This document shows positions 38,119 to 46,604 of a DNA stretch of 64,000 nt, piece after piece. Both the position numbers and the translations under genes were made by a program. A model generated the notes under the pieces. The model was given only the letters and a program-made list of their open reading frames with translations. It was not told the DNA's origin and ran no database searches. The first letter of the stretch is position 1; every line of letters begins with the position of its first letter. Origin of the DNA: Gammaproteobacteria bacterium (GTDB taxonomy: Bacteria > Pseudomonadota > Gammaproteobacteria > Steroidobacterales > Foliamicaceae). Location of the stretch: the NCBI GenBank assembly GCA_009845905.1, contig VXYS01000009.1:496001-560000 (forward strand), given 5' to 3'.

Positions 38119-39357
38119 TTGTCCGAAGAAACCGTTTATTTCGAATCGCTGGAGCTGCCGCCGGCCTTGCGCGCTGGAATAAAGCGCGCCGGGTTCGAGA
38201 CACTGACACCGATACAGGCCCGCACCCTGCCCTTGCTGATGGCCGGACGGGACGTGGCCGGACAGGCTCAGACCGGTACCGGCAAGACCGCCGCGTTTCT
38301 GCTGGCGCTGTTCGACCGGCTGCTCGGAAATCCGTCGCCGAAACGGAGCAAGACTTCGGCCCCGCGCGCGGTCGTGCTGGCGCCTACACGCGAACTGGCG
38401 CAGCAGATCGAGCGCGACGCGAGCCTGCTCGGAGGCGCCACTGGGCTGAGCATGATGGTCGTGTACGGCGGAGCGGCGTACAAGTCGCAGCGGGAACGCC
38501 TGGGCCGCGGCGTGGACGTGCTGATCGGCACGCCCGGGCGGCTGCTCGACTACTACCGCCAGGGCGTGTTTTCCCTGCATGCCGTGGAAGTGATCGTGAT
38601 CGACGAGGCGGACCGCATGTACGACCTCGGCTTCATCCGCGACATCCGCTACGTGATGCGCCGCCTGCCGCCGCGAGAGAAGCGCCTGAGCATGCTGTTT
38701 TCCGCCACCCTGGGGTACCTGGTTCTGGAGTTGGCGACACAGCACCTGAACCAACCGGAAATCGTGCGGATCGAGCCGGACAAGAAGGTGGTCGACGAAG
38801 TGGAGCAATGGCTTTACTACCCGTCCAGCGAGGAAAAGGCGCCGCTTCTGGCCGCGCTCTTGTCGCGAAAGGAGGTGGAGCGCAGCATGGTCTTCGTCAA
38901 CACGCGCAGGGAGGCCGACCACTTGGCCCGCTGGCTGGACAAGTGGGCCGGCACCGCGCAGGCGATTTCCGGCGACGTGCCGCAGACCAAGCGCATGCGC
39001 ATGCTCAAGCACTTTCACGACGGCGAGCTTCCGGTGCTGGTCGCCACCGACGTCGCATCCAGGGGCCTGCACGTGCCCGACGTGAGCCACGTCTTCAACT
39101 ACGACCTGCCGCAGAACCCGGAGGACTACGTGCATCGAATCGGGCGAACGGCGCGGGCCGGCGAGATGGGTCACGCGGTGAGCTTTGCCTGCGAGCACTA
39201 TGCCTATTCGCTGCCGGAAATCGAGACCTTCATCGGCCACTCGATTGAGCGAATGCCGATCGACCAGGACATGCTGGCGCCGTACATGCAGGCGCCGTCC
39301 CCAAGGGCATACCGCCGCAAGTCCCGGCACACGGGCGGCCGCGGACGCCGCCGCTAG
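38119..39357 (+). CDS. rhlB: DEAD-box RNA helicase RhlB
   Basis: A 412-residue ATP-dependent RNA helicase, in E. coli a partner of RNase E in the degradosome. AQTGTGKTA (50-58), PTREL, DEAD at 162-165, and the SAT motif in LFSATL are followed by the C-terminal helicase domain with HRIGRTARAG. A basic tail RRKSRHTGGRGRRR ends it. I prefer the TTG at 38119, because MSEETVYFESLELPPAL aligns with known RhlB starts and a TAAAAT -10-like element lies at 38088-38093; a GTG at 38062 is the alternative. Its position opposite trxA-rho is the usual gammaproteobacterial arrangement. Confidence 0.92.
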   Translation: MSEETVYFESLELPPALRAGIKRAGFETLTPIQARTLPLLMAGRDVAGQAQTGTGKTAAFLLALFDRLLGNPSPKRSKTSAPRAVVLAPTRELAQQIERDASLLGGATGLSMMVVYGGAAYKSQRERLGRGVDVLIGTPGRLLDYYRQGVFSLHAVEVIVIDEADRMYDLGFIRDIRYVMRRLPPREKRLSMLFSATLGYLVLELATQHLNQPEIVRIEPDKKVVDEVEQWLYYPSSEEKAPLLAALLSRKEVERSMVFVNTRREADHLARWLDKWAGTAQAISGDVPQTKRMRMLKHFHDGELPVLVATDVASRGLHVPDVSHVFNYDLPQNPEDYVHRIGRTARAGEMGHAVSFACEHYAYSLPEIETFIGHSIERMPIDQDMLAPYMQAPSPRAYRRKSRHTGGRGRRR

Positions 39358-39364
39358 ACCATTC

Positions 39365-40183
39365 ATGAGTTCCGCGCGAGCGCCGGACCTGGCCGGCCTG
39401 ATTGGGCCTGTCACCGGACTGGCCTGCGAAGCCGGTCGGCGCATCCTCGAGCTGTTCCGCTCGGATGTGCTGGGCGTGGACTACAAGCTGGACCGCACGC
39501 CGGTCACCGAAGCCGACCAGGCCGCGCACGATCACATCGTTGCCGGCCTCGAGCGCCTGACGCCGGGTATTCCGGTACTGTCGGAGGAGTCCGGCGCCGA
39601 ACAGCATGCCAGGGAGCGCTCGGGATGGGACTGGCATTGGCTGGTCGATCCGCTCGACGGCACCCGCGAGTTCATTCGCGGCGGCGAGGAATTCACCGTG
39701 AACATCGCGCTGATCCGCGGCAAAGCTCCGGTACTCGGGGTCGTGGACGCTCCGGCCAAGGGGGTCGTTTTCTTCGGTCATGAGGGCGGCGGCGCTCATT
39801 CCCGCACGGCGGATTCCGATACTCCCTCGCCGATTTCCGTCCGGCAACCTCCCGCCCAACCCCTGCGCGTGCTTGCCAGCCGCTCGCATGCCGGCTCGGC
39901 GCTGGAGCTTTACATCGGCGCGCTTGGATTAACGCACCGGCGGGCCATCTCCAGTTCGCTGAAGTTCTGTCTGATCGCGCGCGGCGAAGCGGACGTCTAT
40001 CCGCGCATGTGGCCCATTTCGGAATGGGATACGGCCGCCGGGCAAGCCGTGCTTGAGTGCGCGGGCGGCGCCGTATTCGACTTGCGGGGCAGGCGGCTGC
40101 GTTACGGCAAGGACTCGATCAGCGTTCCGCCGTTCATCGCCTGCGGCGACCCCGCACAGGACTGGCTCGACTACCTTCCGTAG
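39365..40183 (+). CDS. cysQ: 3'(2'),5'-bisphosphate nucleotidase CysQ
   Basis: A 272-residue Mg-dependent phosphatase of the inositol monophosphatase superfamily that removes 3'-phosphate from PAP/PAPS in sulfur metabolism. SEESG at 73-77 and DPLDGTREF at 95-103 provide the metal ligands, and PISEWDTAAGQAVLE carries the second motif. The start is ATG at 39365, eight bases after the rhlB stop. Length and motifs fit CysQ rather than a generic inositol monophosphatase. Confidence 0.93.
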   Translation: MSSARAPDLAGLIGPVTGLACEAGRRILELFRSDVLGVDYKLDRTPVTEADQAAHDHIVAGLERLTPGIPVLSEESGAEQHARERSGWDWHWLVDPLDGTREFIRGGEEFTVNIALIRGKAPVLGVVDAPAKGVVFFGHEGGGAHSRTADSDTPSPISVRQPPAQPLRVLASRSHAGSALELYIGALGLTHRRAISSSLKFCLIARGEADVYPRMWPISEWDTAAGQAVLECAGGAVFDLRGRRLRYGKDSISVPPFIACGDPAQDWLDYLP

Positions 40184-40197
40184 CCTTCGCTCCCGGG

Positions 40198-41073
40198 TCA
40201 GTCGGCCCAGGCCAGGACGTCGGGGATGTAGCGTTCGGCTTCGGCGAGGTAGGCGGGCGTGAGTTCGTGAAATCCGTGGGTCTTGCGCCCGACCGCGTGC
40301 CAGACGGCGTGGCCCGCCTGTTCGGGCATCGCAAGAAAGCGTTGCCATGGCGCCAGGTATACGGAAGAAAAGACCGCCTCCACGCGGCTGGGTCCCGGGT
40401 CGTTCAGCGCCGGCACACTCACTACTGTCGTGCCGTATTCGGCCAGCGGTATGGGACGTTCCTCCGGATAGTCCCGCGAACCCACCATCAGCAGCTTGTC
40501 GCCGCTGCGCACCCAGCTCAGGTCCAGCGCCTCGGGATCGCCTCCGGCCGCCGGCCGTTCGGTAATGCGTCCCTGTTCGTCCGGTTCCAGAATCATGTGC
40601 GAACCGATCACATTGGGTTCCACCTGGTTCATCTCGCCGGTAAACGGATTGTGGTATTCCTTGCCGTTCAGGATCTCGCCCGTTTCGGGATCCTTGAAAA
40701 CGGTCATCACCTTCGACCAGATTTCATAGCGGTTCTCATCCAGCCGTTCCACGCGCTTGGTCTCGCAGCCCTCGGCGGCAAACAGCACGCGCGGATTCTC
40801 GTCCGGCGTCACCGCCACGTAAACGCCGCTCCACCACCAGGGCGAAACGCCGCCGTTCAGATCCGCGCGCACCCGAACGAAATTTCGGAACAGGCTCTCG
40901 GGGGTGGCGCTCCATGCGTCGCTCAGGTCTTGAGAGGCGGAGTCTTCGCCCACGGCGGGGTCGTCGTTGTTTCCCGGATTGCCGGGGGCGCAGGCTACCG
41001 CCAGGCCGCTCAGCGCCAGGGCCGACACTCCAAGCAGGTCCCGGCGGTTCAATTCGCGATTCGATTCGGGCAT
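40198..41073 (-). CDS. DUF1838 Tat-exported lipoprotein
   Basis: A 291-residue protein with an N-terminal Tat motif NRRDLLG and a hydrophobic stretch leading to a Cys in LAVAC, so it is probably a Tat-exported lipoprotein. The body resembles DUF1838: GVYVAVTPDENPRVLFAAEG, FKDPETGEILNGKEYHNPFT and the late segment YLAPWQRFLAMPEQ are typical parts. Function is unknown. It ends 15 bases from cysQ in convergent orientation and starts 58 bases from the divergent transporter gene, near genes for 2-oxo acid catabolism. The name says nothing about its activity. Confidence 0.83.
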   Translation of the reverse strand: MPESNRELNRRDLLGVSALALSGLAVACAPGNPGNNDDPAVGEDSASQDLSDAWSATPESLFRNFVRVRADLNGGVSPWWWSGVYVAVTPDENPRVLFAAEGCETKRVERLDENRYEIWSKVMTVFKDPETGEILNGKEYHNPFTGEMNQVEPNVIGSHMILEPDEQGRITERPAAGGDPEALDLSWVRSGDKLLMVGSRDYPEERPIPLAEYGTTVVSVPALNDPGPSRVEAVFSSVYLAPWQRFLAMPEQAGHAVWHAVGRKTHGFHELTPAYLAEAERYIPDVLAWAD

Positions 41074-41131
41074 GGACGTTTCCTCTGTTTCGAATGGGCC
41101 TTATAGTAGCGCGGCGCGAACGAGATGCTTG

Positions 41132-42589
41132 ATGCACGAACGGGCCCCATTCCATATCAAGGCGCTGCACGGGTTCACCGGATCGGTGGGGAACCTCGTG
41201 TTCGTGGTGTTCGAACTGTTCGTGCTTTTCTTTTACCAGCGCGTGGTGGGCCTGGACGGACGTCTTGTCGGGCTGGCCATTTTCATCAGCCTGGTGGTGG
41301 ACGCCCTGACCGATCCCGTCATCGGTGATTGGTCCGACCGTCTGCGGGCCAGGTTCGGACGCAGGCACACGATGATGTTCGGTTCGGTGCTGCCGATGGG
41401 ACTGTTCTTCTTCCTGCAGTTCACCCCGCCGGCGGGCCTTTCGCAGCAGGGCCTGTTCCTGTGGCTGCTGGTCATGTCCGTCGGCGCACGCGTAATGTTG
41501 ACCTTCTTCGACGCTCCGGCGGCGGCGGTTACGGCCGAGGTGGCCGTCCGCCCGGCCGACCGGGCTGAAATGGGCATTTATCGCCAGGTGGCGGGACTGG
41601 TTGCCTACCTGGGCGTCCTCTACCTTGCCTTCAGCGTTTTCTTCAGCGCCACCGAATCGTTTCCGGTGGGCCAGGAAAACCCCGCCGCCTACGCGCCGTT
41701 CGGCGCCGCTGCCGCCATCGCGCTGATGGTGTTCATGATCGTGGCGTCGGCCGGAACCTACCGGCACATCCGGCGCTTTGAAGACAGCCTGCCGCCGCCT
41801 TCCAGGACCCGGTTCGACTGGATGAAGACGCTTCGGTCCTGGGGCGAGCTGATCCTCCAGGTGCGCAATACGCGGGCGCTCTTCTGGGGGCTGCTGCTGG
41901 CCACGACCATGGGCTCCTGCTTCCGTTCGCTGAACCTGCATTTCGGCCCGTATCTCTGGGGGCTGACCACGGAGCAGATGCAGGCCTGGCAGCAAGCGGT
42001 GCCCTACGGGATGCTGGCTGCCGCCGTCGGCGCGCGGTTCATCGTTACGCGGACCGAGCCGAAATATCTCTATCTGACGGGCTATACGATCCTGCTCACG
42101 TCCTATGTGGCGCCGTTGTTTCTGACCCTGCTGGGATTGCTGCCCGAATTCGGGAGCGGCGCGCTCGCCGGCGTCCTGTTCGGTTTTCAGTTGGCGGCCG
42201 GCCTCGGTGCGGGCCTGCTGATGATCTGCTCGCTGATCATGTTCGCCGAAACCACCGACGAGTACCGGTTCGTGCGCAACGTTTCGCGCACCGCGCTGAT
42301 CCTGGGTTTGATCACTTTCGGCAACAAGCTCGCCAGCGGCCTGGGCAAGGTGGTTTCGGGCTGGATCCTCGAGTGGGTGGGCTTCCCGGACGTGAAGTCG
42401 GGCGTGGAGGTGACTCCCCAGGTGGCGAGCGACCTTGCGCTGTACGCCGGAGTGTTCTGTGCAATCGCCGGTCTGGCCGGGCTGGCGGTCCTGTCCACTT
42501 TTCGCCTGACAAGGGCCCGCCATGCCGAAATAGTCGCCGGCCTGCGCGAGCGGGACGGGATGATGCAGACCGAGGCGTCGTCGGGATAA
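41132..42589 (+). CDS. MFS transporter of the GPH/MelB-like family
   Basis: A 485-residue integral membrane protein of the glycoside-pentoside-hexuronide:cation symporter type, with about twelve predicted helices. The early motif VVDALTDPVIGDWSDRLRAR followed by FGRRHTMM is the family's signature (D-DP-G-SDR, then GRR). The ATG at 41132 removes an unlikely N-terminal extension. It is the first of three genes ending with hpaH and hpaI, so it may import a sugar acid, an aromatic acid or a related carboxylate that the two enzymes process. The substrate cannot be predicted from the sequence. Confidence 0.87.
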   Translation: MHERAPFHIKALHGFTGSVGNLVFVVFELFVLFFYQRVVGLDGRLVGLAIFISLVVDALTDPVIGDWSDRLRARFGRRHTMMFGSVLPMGLFFFLQFTPPAGLSQQGLFLWLLVMSVGARVMLTFFDAPAAAVTAEVAVRPADRAEMGIYRQVAGLVAYLGVLYLAFSVFFSATESFPVGQENPAAYAPFGAAAAIALMVFMIVASAGTYRHIRRFEDSLPPPSRTRFDWMKTLRSWGELILQVRNTRALFWGLLLATTMGSCFRSLNLHFGPYLWGLTTEQMQAWQQAVPYGMLAAAVGARFIVTRTEPKYLYLTGYTILLTSYVAPLFLTLLGLLPEFGSGALAGVLFGFQLAAGLGAGLLMICSLIMFAETTDEYRFVRNVSRTALILGLITFGNKLASGLGKVVSGWILEWVGFPDVKSGVEVTPQVASDLALYAGVFCAIAGLAGLAVLSTFRLTRARHAEIVAGLRERDGMMQTEASSG

Positions 42590-42595
42590 AAGACC

Positions 42596-43405
42596 TTGCC
42601 GACTCTTACGCCGGAACAGGCCCAGCGGGCCGCCGAGCGCCTCGACGAGGCGGAAAGGACCAGGCGCCAGATGGCTCCGCTGAGCTTCGATTATCCGGAG
42701 ATGGACCTGGTGGACGCGCACGCCGTGCAGGACGCCTGGATCCGCATGAAGGTGGCCCGCGGAGCAAGGATCCGGGGACGAAAGGTGGGATTGACATCCA
42801 AAGCGATGCAGCGGGCCATGAACATCGGCGAGCCGGACTACGGCACGCTGCTGGACGATATGTTCTTCGGCAACGGAGCGGAAATTGAAGCGGCCGGCTT
42901 TCTTGATCCGCGGGTGGAAGTGGAGATCGCGTTCGTGCTGAGCAGGCCGCTTGCGGGTGAGAGCGTTACGGTAGAGGAGGTGCTGGCGGCCACCGAGGCC
43001 GTGTATCCGTCGCTGGAGTTGATCGCGGCGCGCAGCTACCGGGTCGATCCGGCAACCGGGCGCACCCGAACGGTGATCGACACCATCGCCGACAACGCGG
43101 CTTCCGCCGGCGTGGTCCTGGGCGCCAGGGGCTTCGAACCGGGCGAAGTGGATCTTCCCTGGTCCGGCGGGATTCTCTACCGCAACGGTGAAGTGGAGGA
43201 AACCGGTCTGGCGGCCGGGATCATGGGTCACCCGGCCAACGGCGTGGGCTGGCTGGCGCGCCGGTTTGCGGCGCACGGCATCGCCTTGCAGGCGGGCGAC
43301 GTAATCCTGAGCGGATCGTTCACGCAGCCGGTCGCGGCACGCGCCGGCGATGATTTTCTGGCAGACTTCGGCCCGCTTGGCCGGATAGGCTGCCGATTCA
43401 TATAG
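42596..43405 (+). CDS. hpaH: 2-oxohept-4-ene-1,7-dioate hydratase (HpaH-like)
   Basis: A 269-residue hydratase of the 2-keto-4-pentenoate hydratase/FAH superfamily. Motifs include GRKVGLTSKAMQRAMNIGEP, the metal-binding EVEIAFVL (Glu-x-Glu) and DVILSGSFTQPVAARAGD. This enzyme adds water to 2-oxohept-4-ene-1,7-dioate in the homoprotocatechuate meta-cleavage pathway, giving the substrate of HpaI directly downstream. The start is TTG at 42596; no ATG is available before residue 24. The gap to hpaI is nine bases. No ring-cleavage dioxygenase or upstream enzymes of the pathway are in the window. Confidence 0.87.
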   Translation: MPTLTPEQAQRAAERLDEAERTRRQMAPLSFDYPEMDLVDAHAVQDAWIRMKVARGARIRGRKVGLTSKAMQRAMNIGEPDYGTLLDDMFFGNGAEIEAAGFLDPRVEVEIAFVLSRPLAGESVTVEEVLAATEAVYPSLELIAARSYRVDPATGRTRTVIDTIADNAASAGVVLGARGFEPGEVDLPWSGGILYRNGEVEETGLAAGIMGHPANGVGWLARRFAAHGIALQAGDVILSGSFTQPVAARAGDDFLADFGPLGRIGCRFI

Positions 43406-43414
43406 AGCAGGAAG

Positions 43415-44182
43415 ATGAAATTACCGGAAAACCGATTCAAGCGCGCGCTGAGCGAAGATGGCGTGCAATTCGGCCTGTGGCTGGCCCTCGCGTCGCCGGT
43501 GGCCGCGGAACTGTGCGCATGCGTCGGCTTCGACTGGCTGCTTGTCGATGGCGAGCATGGAGCCGACGATTTTCGCTCCACATATTCGCAATTGCAGGCC
43601 ATCGAGGGTACCGGGACGCCGGCCATCGTGCGGCTGGCGGACGACGATCCGGTCCGGATCAAGCGCTACCTGGACATGGGCGTGCAGTCCCTGCTGATAC
43701 CGATGGTGGACACGGCCGAGCAGGCGGAGAGGCTGGCGGCAGCCGTGCGCTATCCGCCGCGCGGAATCCGCGGCCTGGCCACCTCGATTACCCGCGCCTC
43801 GCGCTGGACTCAAATCGAGGATTACGCCCGCCACGCCGACGAACAGATCTGCCTGATCGTGCAGGCGGAAACCGTCACCGCGCTGGACAACCTCAAGGCC
43901 ATCGCGGCGGTGGACGGCGTGGATTCGGTTTTCGTCGGTCCGTCCGACCTGTCGGCATCCATGGGTTACCTGGGCCAGCCGGGTCATCCGGAGGTGCAGG
44001 CGGCGATCGCCCAGGCCCTGCGGGATATTGCCGCCTCGGGCAAGGCCCCGGGAACCCTGGCCGGCTCTCCGGAAGCGGTTCGCACGCACACGGCCAACGG
44101 CGTGAAGTTCCTGGGCATAGGGAGCGATACCGCCCTGCTGGTCGGCGGCTCCAGGGGTCTGCTGAATTCAGTCGCAGGCTGA
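43415..44182 (+). CDS. hpaI: 4-hydroxy-2-oxoheptane-1,7-dioate aldolase (HpaI/HpcH family)
   Basis: A 255-residue class II pyruvate aldolase. The active-site part LLVDGEHGADD includes His48, the metal-binding Glu is in IVQAETVTALDN, and the second metal ligand is in FVGPSDLSASMG. In the pathway it splits 4-hydroxy-2-oxoheptanedioate into pyruvate and succinate semialdehyde. Related aldolases act on 2-keto-3-deoxy sugars, so the substrate is not proven. The coupling with the hydratase makes the homoprotocatechuate role likely. The last 15 bases overlap the convergent hydrolase gene. Confidence 0.87.
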   Translation: MKLPENRFKRALSEDGVQFGLWLALASPVAAELCACVGFDWLLVDGEHGADDFRSTYSQLQAIEGTGTPAIVRLADDDPVRIKRYLDMGVQSLLIPMVDTAEQAERLAAAVRYPPRGIRGLATSITRASRWTQIEDYARHADEQICLIVQAETVTALDNLKAIAAVDGVDSVFVGPSDLSASMGYLGQPGHPEVQAAIAQALRDIAASGKAPGTLAGSPEAVRTHTANGVKFLGIGSDTALLVGGSRGLLNSVAG

Positions 44183-44671
44183 CAGAAACAGCCTGAACAG
44201 GACCCGGATTTCTTCCAGCGCTTCGGTCAGCGAGTGGCCGGCGCGCAGAAGATGCAGGCGCGCCTTGTTGGCGCGCGCGAACTCGATGCTCCATTGAAGA
44301 GGAACGATGTCGTCCTCCCAGCCATGGACCAACAGCGCCGGCGCCGTTACGGTCTTCTCAAGTGGAGGCCAGTCCGGAACGGCCAGGGCGGGCGCCATCA
44401 GGAACAGCCCGGCGGCGGGCTGCTGCTGAGCCGCGGCCACGGCCACATAGCCGCCCATGCTGCTGCCCACCAGCAGGATCTCATCGTCTGATTCGCGCAT
44501 CCGCGCAACCAGTTTCGCGGCCCTTTCCGCAGGATTGGGCATACCCCGGTAGTCGATCGAATCCACATCCAGGCCGGCGTCGCGGGCATCCTGTGCGAGC
44601 GCCGTGATCTTGGTTCCCCAGGGGCCGCTCTCCTGGCCGTGTGAAAACAGAACGATGCGGCGCTGGCTCAC
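44168..44671 (-). CDS. Small alpha/beta hydrolase
   Basis: A 167-residue compact alpha/beta hydrolase. The start RIVLFSHGQESGPWGTK gives the oxyanion-loop region, the nucleophile elbow is LVGSSMGGYVA, the acid is in HGWEDDIVP, and the His is in LRAGHSL. All three catalytic residues are present, and the length is typical of the short serine-hydrolase group, close to YqiA/YcfP-type proteins. The GTG at 44671 overlaps the stop of the upstream hydrolase as GTGA, so the two are translationally coupled. The substrate is unknown. Its 3' end overlaps hpaI in convergent orientation. Confidence 0.82.
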   Translation of the reverse strand: MSQRRIVLFSHGQESGPWGTKITALAQDARDAGLDVDSIDYRGMPNPAERAAKLVARMRESDDEILLVGSSMGGYVAVAAAQQQPAAGLFLMAPALAVPDWPPLEKTVTAPALLVHGWEDDIVPLQWSIEFARANKARLHLLRAGHSLTEALEEIRVLFRLFLSACD

Positions 44672-45492
44672 CCGCACTCGGCCGGCGTTTCGGGCAGGCG
44701 GTCGCGGTCGAAGAACTCCCGCAGCATGGCGCCGGCAATCGGGGTGTGCGCATCCAGAAACCCATGCCCCCAGCCGGGCAGGTTGACCATCCCGCCGTTC
44801 CCGATCAATTTGGGCGCGCGCAGGCTCTGCTTCCAGAGATCGTCTTCGGGGTTCAGGACCAGCAGCGGGACCTTCAGGGACGGCATCCTTTCCCACAGGG
44901 GATAGTTGAAGGCGGCGCGATGGCCCCACCAGTACTTGTCGCCACCGCGCAGCGATTCGGTGAAGATGGCCGCGGACTTTTCAAGCGAGTGGTGCTGCAT
45001 ATGCCAGCGGACGAATCCCTTCCAGCGTCTGACCAGGTGCGATCCGTCCTCCGCGATCGGCTTGGCGGCGTAGAGGCTCCTGTGCTCGTCGAGTTCCTCT
45101 TTGGTGAACAGTGGCGCCGAGATCATCACGACGTGACGTACCTGCTCGGGCCGCCGCAACCCCAGTTCGACCGCCGTCTTCGAGCCCGTGTGGTAGCCCA
45201 CGAGGTCGATTTCCTCCAGACCCAGTTGTTCCACGATCGCCTCCATGGCGTCGGCGTAGTCCTCGATCTCCGGCGGCTCGTCCGGCGCGTCCGAAGCGCC
45301 GAAACCCGGCGTATCGGGCGCCACGGCAATCCGATCGCGTCCCAATTCCTCAAGAAGGCTCTCGTACACCAGGCCGGAATTCGGGCTCATGTGAAAGCAC
45401 AGCACCGCACGGCCTGCGGCGGCCGCTTCGGGTTGGGCCACGCGCAGGTGCACCTGCCCGTGGGGTCCATCAACGTAAATCTTGCGAATCAT
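44668..45492 (-). CDS. Alpha/beta hydrolase with His at the nucleophile position
   Basis: A 274-residue alpha/beta-hydrolase fold protein. The N-terminal region reads VLCFHMSPNSGLVYE, and the strand before the elbow is EIDLVGYHTGSKTAVELGL. The canonical G-x-S-x-G is therefore G-Y-H-T-G, with His101 at the nucleophile position. An acid is available in NPEDDLW (D217/D218) and His243 lies in GWGHGFL. Paralogues with GYHTG exist in Proteobacteria, as far as I recall, so this is probably a natural subfamily and not a broken gene. The chemistry is not clear. The ATG at 45492 is chosen over a much longer upstream extension. It is coupled to the smaller hydrolase downstream. Confidence 0.78.
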   Translation of the reverse strand: MIRKIYVDGPHGQVHLRVAQPEAAAAGRAVLCFHMSPNSGLVYESLLEELGRDRIAVAPDTPGFGASDAPDEPPEIEDYADAMEAIVEQLGLEEIDLVGYHTGSKTAVELGLRRPEQVRHVVMISAPLFTKEELDEHRSLYAAKPIAEDGSHLVRRWKGFVRWHMQHHSLEKSAAIFTESLRGGDKYWWGHRAAFNYPLWERMPSLKVPLLVLNPEDDLWKQSLRAPKLIGNGGMVNLPGWGHGFLDAHTPIAGAMLREFFDRDRLPETPAECG

Positions 45493-45503
45493 CTTTCCTT
45501 GTC

Positions 45504-46463
45504 CTAGCGGGAATCCATAGGGGTTTCGCTGTCCACGACGCGCCGCGCCGGTCCGGCTATCAGCGGGTCGGGGCCGCGAATCACCGAGCGGTTCTTGTCG
45601 GGATAGGGCAGCCTCACGAGCAATTGCTGCAGTGCCGCGATGCGGGCGCGCTTCTTGTCGTCGGACTTGATCACCGTCCACGGCGCATCGGCGGTATCCG
45701 TATAGAAGAACATCGCCTCCTTGGCTTCCGTGTAGGCGTCCCACTTGTCCAGCGAAGCCACATCGACCGGGGAAATCTTCCACTGTTTCAGGGGGTCGGT
45801 TCGACGGCTGTCGAAACGGCGGGCCTGTTCTTCTTCCGAGACCGAGAAGTAGAACTTGAACAGGTGAATGCCGCTGTTGACCAGCATTCGTTCCAGATTG
45901 GGGCATTGGCGCATGAACTCGAGATACTCCGCGCGCGTGCAAAATCCCAGCACGCGCTCCACGCCCGCGCGGTTGTACCAGGAGCGGTCGAACAGCACGA
46001 TTTCACCCGCCGCGGGAAGGTGTTCGATGTAGCGCTGGAAGTACCACTGGCCCCGTTCCCGGTCGTTGGGCTTCTCCAGTGCGACAACGCGCGCGCCGCG
46101 CGGGTTCAGATGTTCCATGAAGCGCTTGATCGTTCCGCCCTTGCCGGCGGCGTCGCGCCCCTCGAACAAAATCAGCACCTTAGCGCCCGACTCCTTGATC
46201 CAGCGTTGGGCCTTCAGCAATTCGACCTGCAGCGAGGCCTTGTTTTGTTCATATACCTTGCGCCCCATCTTGTCGGTATAGGGATAGACGCCCTCCTGGA
46301 ACACCCGCTTGATTGCGTCGGGGGAGTGCGGTGTGCGCGGCAGGCCGAGGTCCGCCTGCGCTGCGCCCGCCGTGTCCTCAGCAGCGGCGCGCTGCGGTTT
46401 TTCGCCTGGTTTGCGGGCGGGCTGATCGCGCCCGTTGCCCTTTGCGCCGACCTCCCGGCTCAT
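45504..46463 (-). CDS. ppk2: Polyphosphate kinase 2
   Basis: A 319-residue PPK2-family kinase that transfers phosphate between polyphosphate and nucleoside mono- or diphosphates. The Walker A motif EGRDAAGKGG is at 101-110, Walker B-like LFDRSWYNRAGVERV at 157-171, and the lid region is basic. The N-terminal 50 residues are a low-complexity Lys/Ala/Pro tail not needed for the fold. The GTPase-like core has the single-domain (class I or III) size. It is 11 bases before the GYHTG hydrolase in the same direction. The nucleotide preference cannot be read. Confidence 0.92.
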   Translation of the reverse strand: MSREVGAKGNGRDQPARKPGEKPQRAAAEDTAGAAQADLGLPRTPHSPDAIKRVFQEGVYPYTDKMGRKVYEQNKASLQVELLKAQRWIKESGAKVLILFEGRDAAGKGGTIKRFMEHLNPRGARVVALEKPNDRERGQWYFQRYIEHLPAAGEIVLFDRSWYNRAGVERVLGFCTRAEYLEFMRQCPNLERMLVNSGIHLFKFYFSVSEEEQARRFDSRRTDPLKQWKISPVDVASLDKWDAYTEAKEAMFFYTDTADAPWTVIKSDDKKRARIAALQQLLVRLPYPDKNRSVIRGPDPLIAGPARRVVDSETPMDSR

Positions 46464-46604
46464 GACCTACCTCTGACGAGTACGGTCGGCCGATTATAGA
46501 AGACCGGGCGCCGCAAGCCCGCACCGGTCCGCTGCAATCCGCAAACGGAGCGGACTCCTGGGATACGATTCGGTGTTGAGCGAATAGAGCGTGAGGCAAG
46601 GGAA

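Noticed and set aside
40736-43276. An 846-codon minus-strand open frame across the transporter and hpaH genes
   Set aside because: It is low-complexity and rich in Arg/His/Gln, typical of antisense frames in GC-rich DNA. The plus-strand genes have clear family motifs.
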